DNA of 64,000 nucleotides from Axinella damicornis. Taxonomy: Eukaryota > Porifera > Demospongiae > Axinellida > Axinellidae. Shown piece after piece: positions 24,324 through 38,500 of this stretch. The notes beneath the pieces were generated by a model. The model ran no database searches and was not told where the DNA came from. It saw only the letters and a program-made list of their open reading frames with translations. The first letter of the stretch is position 1, and each line of letters opens with the position of its first letter. Both the position numbers and the translations under genes were made by a program. The DNA lies in NCBI GenBank assembly GCA_963931865.1, contig OZ007505.1, forward strand, positions 16,233,616-16,297,615. The letters run 5' to 3'.

Positions 24324-24332
24324 CCAAGACAG

Positions 24333-24873
24333 ATCGGAGGGCGGGACTCAAAGCTACAACGGTAATAACCAGTAATTAACTTCTAATTCCGGTCCAAACA
24401 TGCATTTGTTTACACAAGGACATCTTCACTATACAGTAGGAAAGTTTTTGTCACAGGAATACTCAAATCACGGTGCCACATGCAGTACAGTAATACTCTT
24501 GCTCCTTGAAGGATACTAGCTAAGATAACTTGAATTCATAATGAAAATGAAACAGGATTCACACACATCATGCTCATGCTGCACACGCACACACCAGCAT
24601 GCCAGGAGCTCCTGGACAACAAATGAACATGCAGCAGCAGTACATTGCCAATTAACATTTGGCCAAGTTCCCAATAAATGGAAGAAGATTGCATAATTAC
24701 TGTGCCTGTTCCCAACTGTTTTGGGAGGCCTCCTCCCACTAATACTGTCCAATTTCCTTCAGCATTTGGAATGCCATATCATTAATTGACTCCCATATTA
24801 TTACACCCAACCAAGTAGCTATAGGCACTATAAATAGTCGAGATGCAATTCAATATTGTAGGACCTGTTTAAA
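24333..24873. other. Between MFSD4-A and pseudogene B
   Basis: No gene. From about 24,745 the sequence is paralogous to the 3' flank of gene C (48,695 onward, shared AGCATTTGGAATGCC and CCCAACCAAGTAG), which marks the edge of the B/C duplication. Confidence 0.5.
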
Positions 24874-27220
24874 TCACAATTCTGTCTCTATTGTATCTAA
24901 CAAGTGCTCTTCACCATCATTATCCCCACCTGCAAGTTCAGTGTCCCCATTTACAAGTTCAGTATCCCCATTCTCCTCTGTCTTCCTTTCAGTCTTCTCT
25001 AGCCTTCTGTACATTTGATGGTTCAAACCCAGGGTCCTCTTCTGCACATGAGCAGTGATGAACAGAGCTGCAACAATCATGACCGACATGATGATGCCAC
25101 AGAAGGTGATTCAGAAGTATATTAGTGAATCAGGAGACACGTGGGCTATCAGAGCGCCAACTACAGCAGGGAGTATCGTATCTCCTAGTGTACCACCTGT
25201 GACTACAACTGAAGTTGCTCTCCCAGTGGCTTCAACATTTTGTCCCAGCCAGACCATGGTGGTTGGATATATAGATGCATAACTGGCACCTAGAATGGCT
25301 GCCCCAAGCCAGATCTGTGGAAAGAACACCATTATAGTTGCAGCTAGTAGGCTCCCACTGAGGTTCATCGTTATCATCACGGAAGCACGCACTTTCAGCA
25401 GTGCCAGGGTCACAGAGAACAGCCACATGAAGGTAGCTAAAGGTGCCCCAGAACATGGATGTCAATATTGCAGCATTAGGTTCTTTTGCTAAAGCTGTAA
25501 CTGAAGCCGTAAATATGAGAGTCCCAAACGTTACCTCAAGCCAGACATATAGCTATAAATGTGAAGAGAAAGAGAAGAGAAAACACAGTAACCTTGTACA
25601 CAAGTGGGTACTTAGCAGTTTGTTTTGTGTTTTCAGCAGTGGGAGTGCTATCACCACTATCCTTCACTGTACGACATCTTGGAAGTGTGAATTTTATTAC
25701 ATAGTAGGCAAAAGCCAGCAGTGAAGAAGGATGCAGATATCCAGTATGGCCACCCTAGCAAGTATGCCTCCACAGATGGTGCAGTGGTAAGATTTGAGCA
25801 ATTAGTAAGGTTCTCTGAGATGATTGGGCTGAGCTCTGCTGTCGTGAGATTATAATCAGCGATAAGATTAAAACACGTGTTGTTCAGGAACTCTATATAG
25901 TTAGTACTGTTATAAGCATATGGTAGCCTTCCAGACCCAAACTCCTGCGTGTCATTCCAATAACCATCAACATTGAGATGATGATCCAAGCATGTGAAGG
26001 TGGTAAGATTATTGCACCATCACCCTCCTCACTGCATCGATGATGAACGGTTTTGAGGTGAGGGGAGCAATAAAGGCACCAAGAGAAAACGAAAAGTGCA
26101 GCACTTGCATACATGGTCTGACTTTGTCTCCCTACAGCCTCATCAGCATAGCATGAGCACCTGAGTAACAGCAGACAATTGCAAGTAGCTAATGCTACAT
26201 CTATAAGGCTACGATTAAATATGGCGTTCTTTAGTATGGCTAACATTAATTTTATCTCTAAAAGCAATTTAGCTTCAATGTACCAGTTCAAGTCAGTTAT
26301 TGTAGTGGATCTTGGTGAAGTTAGCTATACGTTACTTCAATGTAGGCATCGGATAGCCCAAATGCCATAATTTACGTTATGCACATTGCGCTGTATATCC
26401 AGGAGCCCATAACGGGAAGGAGCGTCCAACTAGCATAACCATCAGATGCAGGGTAGCAGCACACAACACTCCTTATACGGATTAGAATTGCTCAAGTTTG
26501 CAGTCTGTGTAGGTGTATGCATATGGCTGTGCATGACATCAGTAAGTAGGTGGGCAGGTGTTGTGTATGTTGTCGTGGGTGATTGCTATGGCTAGTTTTT
26601 CACATCTTGTGAGCCCTCACAGGCTTCTTAACAAAGTAGCTAGCCTTTCTGCATAAGGCATGTTGTGCGACTGCTAACTTGTCCCTAACAAGTATGGTAG
26701 TTTGATGCTCCTTTGCGCCACTCGTAAGCTCTTACTTGCACATTCCCTTGAACATTCAGCTCATGAGGATATATACCATTAGGAGTCTAATAATACACGC
26801 TTTACGGATTCTTTAAGCAGCTTCTTATGAGTTAAGTCATTGCTGTAAGCATAGGTGAGATGCTAGATGCAAGAGGAAAGGATCCAGAGCTATACCGAGA
26901 ACTGAGGTACGTGATATGATCTATTGAAGGAGTTACTAGCTATTTGCAATAGGTATGTAGCACACAAAAACCAACTGCCTGTAGCAACTGATCATTAAAC
27001 AAAGACTTAGCTACTAGCAATTCCAGTCAGGAGGATACCCACCAAGAACGTGTATGAATGGCGCGGCAGCTTAAGTTGTCAAACAGGATTCCTAACCCCA
27101 CACTCCCAATGGCATGGCCGACAGCCCGGACAGCAAGCATGGCAGCCAGGACACCTATCCCGACTGAGAGGTGGCTGGCTAGGTCAATCAAGGTGGTTCC
27201 AAAGACAACAAGAGAAGAGC
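24874..27220 (-). pseudogene. MFSD4-like paralogue B, decayed
   Basis: Remnants of exon 4 (26,160-24,874) and exon 2 (about 27,220-27,015) are close to gene C. Exon 4 has several small indels. One is a five-base insertion near 25,110 between TCTGTGGCATC-type sequence and the YFTFCG region; others lie near 25,434, 25,490 and 25,550, and the TM region near 25,720 lacks bases present in C. Exon 2 has a frame-breaking insertion near 27,072 and has lost its AG acceptor. Exon 3 is missing: sequence matching C jumps from about 50,790 to 51,066. No exon 1 is found. The unit is therefore not functional. Its intron and flanking sequence stays alignable to C, so it arose by duplication of genomic DNA, not by retrotransposition. 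Confidence 0.88.
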
Positions 27221-27417
27221 GGGTGAGACAACTACATGTACACCGGTACCCGGTGCAGGAGTGTTCCCCTTTGAGTGGAACTTCATCTGTCGATATATCT
27301 TGTACATAAAGTTCCCCATATTGGCAAGATTGGGCAGGAAGCAAATTAGCTAATGCTTATTTGAAGTCCTTTCCAGGGAAGCCGGGAAACCAGACCTGAA
27401 GAAAATGTCTTCCTAAC

Positions 27418-27481
27418 TGGTGGGACTCGAACCTGTGGCCTCTCGTATACCACAGTCTTAACCACTTGGCCACACAGTCAC
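27418..27481 (-). repeat. tRNA-derived SINE head
   Basis: The minus strand reads with a box A (TGGCCAAGTGG, 27,472-27,462) and a box B (GGTTCGAGTCC, 27,433-27,423), spaced as in a tRNA. The acceptor stem is not complementary, so it is not a working tRNA. The same element lies at the same place in duplicate C (52,505-52,572), so it predates the B/C duplication. Confidence 0.65.
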
Positions 27482-27684
27482 GAAACTGAGTTTCGGTTGT
27501 CGCACTGGTTGCTGTTTGACTCACTTGTGACAATATTTGACTCCACCGTGTTGCTGCCACGGGACGAATATGCTGGCATTGAAATGGTGGGCGTTTATCA
27601 ACGCCCACATTGAAATGGTGGGCGTTTATTAAGACATGATTACGAGATCGCAAAGTGAAGTCGAGTGCTGTTGCCAAAAGCATA
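27482..27684 (+). promoter_or_regulatory. Upstream region of the VPS10/PKD gene with a short direct repeat
   Basis: ATTGAAATGGTGGGCGTTTA occurs twice (27,578 and 27,610), about 32 bp apart and about 50-100 bases before the ATG. GC-box-like GGGCG is in both. No TATA box is convincing. A regulatory role is only a possibility from position. Confidence 0.3.
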
Positions 27685-29313
27685 ATGTCTATTTATATGC
27701 TGTGTCTGCTGCTGCTGAACACGGTATTGGTGCAGGAGGGGGGCGGTGTGATCTCCGGGCCAAGGTCTCGCCGTGATCACGGGCAGCAGGAGGTTAGGAC
27801 GGTGGACCTGGCGGGAGATCGAGAGGAATTATCTGAGCTTCTTGCTCACAGCAGGGCCGCCGAAGAACGAGCAGAGAGGAGGTGAGGGAGGGGTAGAGAT
27901 GCAGCGCGCCATAGCCAGAACCAACCGAATGGGTCTAGCGCTAGCGCATGCTGATCATGAGACACTTGTCCCCGGCCCCCCAGATAATAATTTGGGGGTG
28001 TGATGCGCGCGTAAAACTTGTACTGTACTATAATTATATACATGTACTGCAAGGTGATAAGTTACGTAACATTCGAGCAAGTGGTGATTAACAGGTCATT
28101 TAATTAATCAGAACGGAGGTGCCTCAGGCATGCGAGTAGACCAGAGACTACAACAGATGTACCACCAGTCATTGCTGCTGATTTCCAGATTCTGAACTTG
28201 CTACAGCAGGCGGATCAGTTGGAATATACGGCACCGGAAGTCAGTTCAGGGCCCGGGCAGGTACCAATCATTGCTGCTGATTTCCGGTGCCATATTGATC
28301 CCAGCAGGCTATTGGCGCAGCTGCGTTTCAGTGATCATGCAACATCTGATGTTGCAAGATCACTGAAACTGCAGTGTAAGTGCTACTGAGCTGTGTGTTT
28401 GAGGTACTATGGCAGATGTTTATTTGAAGGTAGCTTATGCTCACCACAGATATTTCTGACTAATGCACTGATAGTAATGTGTTTCATTAACTGGTGTGTT
28501 CATCTGTTGCAAACATTCTTCTATTTTGGGGTATGCCATTTCAGCACAAAGCTTGTGCGGTGGTATTCCTCTGAGTGGGCCCGGACATGCTCAAAGCAGG
28601 TTGGCAGCACAGCTAACCACTCCACTGTACACACAGGCTCCACAAGCGTCAGACTTCCTCAGACAGCATCGGATACACAGCCGCCCTGTCCGGGGACAAC
28701 CACAACCAAGCCGTGGTCCACTGGACCGGATATCCCTCCGAACGCATCTTCATTGTCACAAGGGACCGCGAATCCAATGATCCCTACTCTCACTCTCGTG
28801 AGAGCTGGTTGTGGAGGTGAGTGTGTCCCTCACTAACCCCCATCCCCTACTACTTATCCATCATGTGTCCTGTCCTGCAGGTCAACTGACTACGGCCACC
28901 ATTTCAATAAAGAGACTTACAAACTCAACAGCAGTAATGTAGTGATTGAGTGGTACTACATCAGCCCCAGACAGAGCAACGTGAGTTACGTACACCTTAC
29001 GGCAACCTCATGTACGTAATCATCTCACACACACCATCACACTCACTACCGATACATACAGCTGATCTTTGCGGACAGGATACACCGACATCTCTATGTC
29101 ACTACTGATGAGGGCAACAGCTACACAGGCTATGATATTCCGTTCATCCCGGATCGTCTGAGATTCCAGAGTATCTACTCTCCCCAGAGCAACAGCAACA
29201 TCCTCTCCCAGTATGTGCTAGGGTATGATGCCACCAGCCACTCAGTAAGTGCGTGGAGAGGGAGTTGAAATCTGATTTGACATGCCCTACCAGATTACCC
29301 ACTGGTACATCTC

Positions 29314-29349
<36 letters not shown>

Positions 29350-32300
29350 CCCGCAGCTGTGGGCATCCTCTAACCTCGGTTCCAACTGGACCCTGCTGGG
29401 TGAGAACGTCACTCCAGGGAGGTACTACTGGAGAGTGATGAACACCACCATTGAGGGCGACCTCACCACAGTCTACTTTGAAACAGCCATCAACAGTGAG
29501 TGACTTCATCAGCAACTCCAGAGTCCACTGTCCACTACCGTCGTTCATTGCTCCCTCCCTCCCCCCTTTTTAGTTCAGTTCAGTTCATTTTTGATTTGAT
29601 AACCCAGGAATGCCGCATCTCCAGTACAGAAGGTTTTCATGCAGGTCCTGGGCCCCATTAACGGGGGATGATGGTGATGACATCATCACTGAACTCGCTT
29701 GAGTTACCATAAATGGCATTGCTCAAACTTGTTTTTCTGGAAGGGCAAAGGGCAAATTCCTTTTTTCAAGGTGAACCACCCTTCAACAGAAAAACCAAGG
29801 GCTTTAGTGGGATTCGAACTCAGGACAGAGCCTGAGTTGCGCACTGGAGACTCTCACTCTACCAGTACACCACCGCGCACCCCTATCCCCCCCCCCCACC
29901 CCCCCTCCCCCCCCCCCCCCCACCCCCCCCTCCCTCCCTCCCTCCCTCCTTCCCTCCCTCCCTCCCTCCCTCCCTCCCTCCCTCCCTCCCTCCCTCCTTC
30001 CCTCCCTCCCTCCCTCCCTCCCTCCCTCCCCTACATGCAGGTACCCACGCACAACTCCACTACTCTGTCTATCCTTACTCCACACATGATGTGTTTGACT
30101 CTTCTCTTGGCGCATTTCTCATCAACTCCTTTGTTCTCACTCATGAGTACATGTTTGTCCAGGTACGTAGGACCCACACTGCTCCTGGGCCATGTGGGGC
30201 GGCAATCTGTGCATGCACTGGCTGATTATTGAGCTATGTTTAATGCTCCTCATCCATTCAGAAGAGTGCTAGCACTGGCGGGAGCTACCAGAGTCCGCTG
30301 TGGGTGAGTCACTACCGGAAACCGTTCAGACAGGCTCGCTTCCCACTACAAACAGCAGAGAGGGTGAGTGGGGGACAATGCTGAACATTCTTCTATTAAG
30401 TTAGTAAGATGTTAGGAGCACAATTCAGTACTAGAAGTCACTGGTAGTCAGTAGGTGAGCAGTTAGCCTCTCCGCGCCTGGGTTTGAGGCTAGTGAGCAG
30501 CATGCAGTAATCAATGGAGCAGACAATCACCGTATGCTGTACAACTAGTAGTAACCTCTTCTCCCTCGCCTTCCTCCTCTCTGTTCCCCTCCCTCCCTCT
30601 GCCGCCCTCCTCCCCTCCTTCTCCTCTCCCTCCATCCCCCTCCCTCCTCTCCCTCTCCCACTCCCTCCCCCTCCCTCCCCCTCCCTCCCTCCTCTCACTC
30701 CCTTATCCCCTTACCTCCCCCTTCCCTCTCACTTCCCCCTTCCCTCTTACTTCCCCCTTCCCTCTTACTTCCCCCTTCCCCTCCCCCCTCCTCTCACCCC
30801 CTCCCCCCAGCACTACTCTGTGGTGGATGCCAGTGAGGGCCAGGTGTTCATTGCAGTGTACCACAGCTTCAACAACACCAACCTCTACCTCTCAGAGGAG
30901 CAGGGCCTCAATTACTCTCTCTCACTCGAGTACATCATCAGCCCCCCAGAGAGTGATTGGATTAGTGGATACCCCTCTTTTGATGTCCATGTGGTGAGTA
31001 TTGTGTGTCAGTGTGAGTTGTGAGTGGGGTGTATGGATGTTCCACATTTTCTGTAGTTGTGCCTAATACTCATCTGCCTGCCCTCAACTCCTTGCTCCCC
31101 CTCTCCCCCCGCCCCTGACTCCTTGCTCCCTCCTCTCCCCCTATTGTATATTGAGGACTGAATCAATGAACGAAGCACATGGTATGTATCAAGTTGATAC
31201 AGGAAGTAATAACAAACAGATACAGAAGTTGGACCACATAGGAAGTACAAAAACCCACCTAATAAATCCCCCCCCCCCCCCCCCACTCCTTGCTCCTCCT
31301 CTCTCTCCCCTACTCCATGATCATCCACTCTCTATTCCCACTCACACAGGTGGAGGGGATAGTTGGGACGTACATAGCCAACCGCAAGACACCGGGCAGC
31401 CAGTACGGTGCTACAGTGATCAGCTTTGACAAGGGAGGGGCGTGGAACTTCCTCACTCCACCTACTGTGACCAGTGGGGGAGCTCCCATCATCTGTTCAT
31501 TGGTGAGTGAGAGTACATCCAGTCCCCTGTGTCTGCTTGCTCACTCCTCCCCTCCCGGAATACACACACCTCCACCAGCCTCAGTGCTCACTTCATCTCC
31601 ACATGAACAGTGATCGGCTGTATGGCTACCAGTCCATCCTCTCCCAGGACTCTGCTGTCGGACTCATCATGGCTCAAGGTAAGAGGAGCAGCCCCTGTAA
31701 CTAGCTGCGATGTAGTCACAAAGAGAAACGTCACTCTTCATGCTTGACACGGGCAGTACTATACAGCATGTAGTAATGAACAGGACATGGAACGTGTTCA
31801 CGTAATGAGATGGAATTGGTGTGTCTGTTCTGTTTCAGGCCACCCGTACCTTATCCCCTCCCTCCCTCCAACCCTCCCTCCCTCCCACCCTCTTTCCCTC
31901 CCTTCCTCTTTCCCTCCCTTCCTCCCTCCCCTCCTCCCGCCCTCCCTCACCCCCTCCCACCCTCTCTCCCTGCTTGCACCTTCCTACCTTCCCTCCCCCC
32001 TCACTCACTCCTGCCCTCCCTCCATCCCTCCCAGGCAACCTTGGCTCTGCCCTCCAGCGATACAACTACAACTATCAGCGACTCTACTTCTCCCACAATG
32101 GAGGTTTCACGTGGCAGGAGGTCGCTCAGAGGTTCTGGCAGTTCCAGTTTGCTGCTCTGGGCTCCGTTGTGGTCGCTGTGCAAATGTATCTTAGAGGAGG
32201 CGTGGATCATGTCAGGTATACACAGACAAGCTTATATGGTACTCTCGTTGCAAGACACCTGTGCACAGTTACGGTATTCCCATCTCTAAATCACATCCTT

Positions 32301-33830
32301 CTCTCTCCCCCTCCTCCTCCCTTGCCCTTCTCCAATCCTCCCTCCCCCACTCTCTCCTGCATCCTTCTCTCCCTCCCTCCATCCCCTCCTTCCCCCTCAC
32401 TTTTAATTCTCCTTCCTCCTTCCCACTCTACCTCCCTACACAGGTGGTCGTGTGATGAGGGGGCATTCTGGTACGAGACTTCATTCAATGACACTAATAT
32501 CCAGGTCGTGGGCATGTTGACGGAGATGGGAGAGAAGGCCAGACATGTCACGTAGGGAGAGCCCTGATTAATCTTTGTGTGTTAGCTCATCAGTTATGCC
32601 AATATGTCTGTCAGGGTTGGGGGTGTCTCTGGCGCCCGGTGATCTACAGTGGTCAACAGCTTTGGAAGATCATTGCCCTCTCAATCTCATGCTTTCAACT
32701 TCCCTTTGTGCTTACCTCCCGGTACCCCGCACTGTGCACTCTCATTCTCAGTTTGTTTGGGAGTAATCCAGGGAACTTTGAATGGCTGGTGGTTGATCTG
32801 AATTTCACCAGCGTTGTTCCAGACCAATGTTCCTACCCACACGACTACTACCAGTGGTTCCCCACGGATGAGGTAATCAGCACTGCTGGACTGGAATGTG
32901 GGCTGTCACTGGACTGGAATGTGGGCCGTATATAACTGCATATCACTCATTGTATTTGATTTCCTCTCCCAGCGTCCTGGCAGTCGCTGCTTGCTCGGTG
33001 AAAAGATCACATATGAGCGTCGCGTCTCAGATGTGTGCTGCTTTGTGGACCCAGAATATGACAAGCCCACCACCAGACGCCCCTGCGAGTGCGCCATCGA
33101 GGACTTTGAGTGGTGGGTGGCGATACCATGCAAACACCCATGGGGCTTTACAGTGATGTTTGCTTGACATTAATTTTTTGTGCCTTATCTCTTCTCCAGT
33201 GACTTTGGTTTTGAGCGTGTGAACCTGAACAGTCCCTGCACTCCCCTGCCCTACCTCAGCTGGCCCCCTTCTGCCCCCACCGACTGCCAGGAAGGGGGTA
33301 ACTACACCTACACCAGCGGGTCAGTTCCAGTGGCCCTCTCCGTCCCCCGTGGTGTGCCACCTGTCACTGAGAGCTCCTCCCCAACACACACACAGCTATC
33401 GCAGGGTGGCGGGGGACATCTGTGTCCCTGGAAATGAGACCTACTTCCTGCCAGTCACACGGCAGTGTCCCATCATGGCTCCCCAAGGCCTCTTCCTCTC
33501 CTACCAACCCCTAAACATATTCCCAGGTGTCAATGTGACCTTTGACCTCACACAGCTGCTCGGTTGGCACCTAACAGCGCACTACACATGGCAGTTTGGT
33601 GATGGCTCTCCAGTTGTGGACGTTGTGGGCTATGCCAGTGCCCGCTCACAAGTGCACATGTTCCAGAGCCCTGGTACCTTCAAAGTGAATGTCACAGCGA
33701 AGAACGATGGGGGCACGTCACAAACTGTCACTGTCATATCTGTTGTAGGTGAGCATCCCTTAAGCCGGGGGCAGTGCGCAATGGTACATTGCATCTCACC
33801 ACCATCCACTTACCTCCCCCCCCTCCCCTT

Positions 33831-33872
<42 letters not shown>

Positions 33873-36800
33873 CCTTTCCCCCCTCCCTTCCCCCCTCCCT
33901 CCCCCCTCCGTTCCCCCTCTCCCAACACACACACACACACACACACACACCATACCACAGATCCAATATTCAAAGTGGCAATTGTCTTACCAGGGCAGTA
34001 CGTAAATGGCAGCGTACCCTCGGGTATCGTCCTGCTGTACAGCTCGCAGGTGACCACTTGCTATGGTACCAATGTCACCAGTGGTATCACCTACACCTGG
34101 GATTTTGGTGACGGCTTTGCCAGCAGCACGCCCACTGTTCAGCACGCGTACAGCCAGGCAGGATCCTACCAGCTGACGCTGCAGGTCCACAGCAACGCCG
34201 GGACGGCTTCACACACGATCACACTGCGTGTATACCAGGGTAAGTACAGCTTCACACATGATCACAATGTTGATGTATTATTCTCACACATGCACACACA
34301 CACACACACACAGTTGCCCTGCAAGTTAACATCCTCAGCAGTGGTGTGATGGGTACGGGATTTGTACTTGTCGGTCGGACCACCACATTCAAGGCCACAC
34401 CATCCAGTAACTTAGCATCGGTTAGTGGAATCATCCCCTCTTAGGACACACCGTCATCCTCTCTTAGGACACTAACATCATCCCCTCTTAGGACACTAAC
34501 ATCATCCCCTCTTAGCTAGGACACTAACATCATCCCCTCTTAGGACACTAACATCATCCCCTCTTAGGACACTAACATCATCCCCTCTTATGACACTAAC
34601 ATCATCCCCTCTTAGAACACTAACATCATCCCCTCTTAGGACACTACAAGAGCACATGATGCATTGTTTTTTCATGGCGGAGGAGGAAGAGCGTGTGACT
34701 TCGTATTCCCCCGTGGTGAAAGCAGAATCTTTCGCGTGTACTAAAAATAGGACATCCGGTCACGTTGTATCTAGATTGCGGGTCAGAACAGAGCGTGAGA
34801 AACAGTACAGCTGCGAAATGGTCGATCTCGAGCCAGAGGACTATCAGTCAGAGACAGAACTCGGCCAATACCACCCCCTTCAACTTCAAAGTACTTCGTG
34901 GAGCAAATAATCATCCACCGTTTCTCCCTGTCCGACTTTCAGGCTCGGGTAGAACGCAGAACGAATCGCTTCGTGTCGTTAACAGCTGTGAGAACACAGA
35001 CTTCGCAAGGTAAGCGCTGAGCGCTCCATTTACAGCTAGCTAGCAAGTTTTCTACGAGTACAGTGGCGTGATATCCGTGATGAAGCCAACACGTTGAGCT
35101 CACGTGTTCTACTTTTAGTACACGCCAGAGATTCCGCCTGTTTCAAATTTTTGCCAGTCACACGCTCTTCCTCTCCCGCCGTGAAAAAACAATGATGTCA
35201 TTATGCGCTCTTGGACACTAACATCATCCTCTCTTAGGACACTAACATCATCCTCTCTTAGGTCACTAACATCATCCTCTCTTAGGACACTAACATCATC
35301 CTCTCTTAGGTCACTAACATCATCCCCTCTTAGGACACTAACATCATCCTCTCTTAGGTCACTAACATCATCCCCTCTTAGGACACTAACATCATCCCTT
35401 CTTAGGACACCAACATCATCCTCTCTTAGGTCGCTAACATCATCCCCTCTTCGGACACTAACATCATCCTCTCTTAGGTCACTAACATCATCCTCTCTTA
35501 GGACGCTAACATCATCCTCTCTTAGGACACTAACATCATCCCCTCTTAGGACACCAACATCATCCTCTCTTAGGACACTAACATCATCCTCTCTTAGGAC
35601 ACTAACATCATCCCCTCTTAGGACACCAACATCATCCTCTCTTAGGTCACTATAACATCATCCCCTCTTAGGACACTAACATCATCCTCTCTTAGGTCAC
35701 TAACATCATCCTCTCTTAGGACGCTAACATCGTCCCCTCTTAGGACACTAACATCATCCTCTCTTAGGTCACTAACATCATCCTCTCTTAGGACGCTAAC
35801 ATCATCCCCTCTTAGGACACTAACATCATCCCCTCTTAGGTCACTAACATCATCCTCTCTTAGGTCACTAACATCATCCTCTCTTAGGACGCTAACATCA
35901 TCCAATGACATCCTCTCTTAGGACACAAATGTTATCACAATGTCATCCTCTCTTAGGACATGAATGTCATCCTCTCTTAGGAAACCAACGTCATCTTCTG
36001 TTAGGTCACTAACATCATCCAGGGCACAAAACATGCTCAGGAAACAAGCGTCATCCTCTCTTGGGACACAAACTGCATTACAATACAAGTTACATGCTTA
36101 ACAAAGTCTAGTTTAGGCTGCAGTGTAACCTGATGACTGGACCATAGTAAAACACGATAACTTCCAAGCTACATGCTTGTATCTGGGGCCTTCTTTGTAT
36201 CACACCGTACACATCATCACTTTTCTTGGATCACTTCCTCCATCCTCAGATCCCATCAGACACCATCTTCACCTGGCATGTGACCGGCCCGGGAGGCGCG
36301 CCTAGCTACACGGCCCACACAGAAGCCCTGGCCTATTCCTTCCCACACCCAGGGGGCTATGACATCTCTGTTGTTGGTAACCACATTGCGGGTGCCTTTA
36401 CAGCTCAGCAGCACCTCACTGCGGAGGGTGAGGGTGAACCTAATGTAGTGTACAGCTCAGCGGCACCTCACCGCAGATGTGAGGAGGGTGAACCTAATGT
36501 AGTCGGCACCTCACCGCAGATGTGAGGAGGGTGAACCTAATGTAGTATGCAGCTCAGCAGCACCTCACCGCGGAGGATGAGGGTGAACCTAATGTAGTAA
36601 ACAGCTCAGAGGCACCTCACCGCAGATGTGAGGAGGGTGAACCTAATGTAGTATACAGCTCAGTGGCACCTCACCACAGAGGATGAGGGTGAACCTAATG
36701 TAGTGAGTGTACAGGCCAGGGGCTGGCGGAATTAAAGTTCAGAATTTTGTGAGCACTGCGTGACGTTAGTTGAACATGTTGGATCCAGTGCTACTCCTGC

Positions 36801-38466
36801 AGATTGTGGGGAGGGGAGTAAGTCACTCCTTGTTCCATTGCAGTGAGTATCTCTGGCGTCACTGTGCTCACCCCGGCCATGAACAGTACAGTTGGTGTGC
36901 TGGAACTCACACAAGCAACTCTGAGAGTCCTATCAGACCCGGGACAGACCGTGTACACCGGCCCCCTGAACATCACCGTCCTGGATCAGCATGGTGCCCA
37001 GCTGGCTAGCCGATACTTCAGGAACAGCGCAGGAGGGACCCAGTCTGTGGATCTGGTGCTGGGCTGGCCAGGCCAGGTCACCATCTCCTTCCAGGCAGCA
37101 AACGATGTCTCAACTGTTACAGAGCATGTGAATTTGTTGGTCGTAGGTGAGTAGCATATTTTCAACAAAATGTGTTCGAATTATGGTCAGTGATTACAGG
37201 GGCACACTCCATTGCCTCTTTCCCCCCCACACAGACATGCTGACTGGGGGTGTCGTTCATCTTGCCCGTGCAGTACTACAGCATCGGAGCCATACCGACG
37301 ACAGTGTCACTGCCATTTAGCTCAATTCTCTCCACCCGATTCAACACAACCAAATATGGTGATGTGCGATACGACTGGGACTTTGGAGACGGGAATATTC
37401 TGTCCAATACCAGCAGCTCCAGTGTGAGCCACATGTACGCACACCCAGGCTTCCTCCAGCTCACCCTCACCGCTAACGGCTTCTCCACCACTGTCAGGAA
37501 CATTGTCACACTGCGAGTCTACCAGTGTGAGTCGGGCAGCAGAACCACCGTGCTGCATGAGACAATAGCTGGAAGTTGGCATATGCATGAAGATTAGAGT
37601 AAACCTGTCCCTGATTGCAATGTACTGTTCCCCGACACATGCACACAAACCACACACACCACACACGTGCACACTCACCACATCACCTGACACATGTGCC
37701 TCACCACATGACACACTCACCACATCACATGACACATGCACACTCACCACGTGACATCACATGACACATGCACACTCACCACATGACATCACATGACACA
37801 TGCTCTCTCACCACATGACACACTCACCACATCACATGACACGTACACCACACACACACTCTTATACCAGCTGTACAGTCCAGTTCTGCCAGCATAGTGG
37901 GCATTGACGGAGTGGAGGGTGGAAGGTTTGTGCACGTTGACAGGACTATCTTTCTCATGGTACAGCCGACCATCCCCTCACAGGAGGTAAGCACACTTGT
38001 AGAGCGTGTTGACATGTTACATGTGCTCACAGCCAGTACAATCACATGCCAAAACTGGTACATTTTGGAAACCATTTTCTACAAATCATGGTAATGTCAA
38101 TTAAGCCGAATTGGCAGAAACAGCACTCCTGGTTAGCGACAGCACACCAAGGATGCACAGCAAAGATGAATCTTGCTACATGTACACTGCCACTTGTTGT
38201 GGAGGGCATCCTGCATGCATAGCCTCGTTCCCAGGCCTTCTACACCTCCAGTTCTTTAACCCTTTAACCACCGAATTTTTCCCACCAAGACAACACATTT
38301 TCATGCATTCAGCGCACACCACTTTCGTAGGTACTCCTCTCCCGCAACATTCGCTCCTCAGCGGCCAAACTTGGTGGGGCCCACACACATGGAGAGACCC
38401 CTCTGGCAATACCGTTAATGATATTCATGACTCCCCGCAAGCCCAGCAATCGGAGGCAGGGTTTCA

Positions 38467-38500
<34 letters not shown>

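Noticed and set aside
27418..27481. Functional tRNA gene (also 29,806-29,885 and 52,505-52,572)
   Set aside because: Box A and box B are present, but the acceptor stems do not pair and the elements are embedded in longer repeats, so they are SINE heads.
29699..30232. Proline-rich ORFs in CCCT tracts (also 30,514-31,023 and 31,787-32,555)
   Set aside because: The proline runs come from polypyrimidine introns. Only the short exon pieces within them belong to the receptor.
35203..35655. 150-codon ORF of LTSSSLRT repeats, and the opposite-strand LREDDVS frames at 35,642-35,911 and 40,116-40,352
   Set aside because: They are only the 24-bp minisatellite read in frame. The array lies between a valid donor (34,421) and acceptor (36,249) and is intronic.
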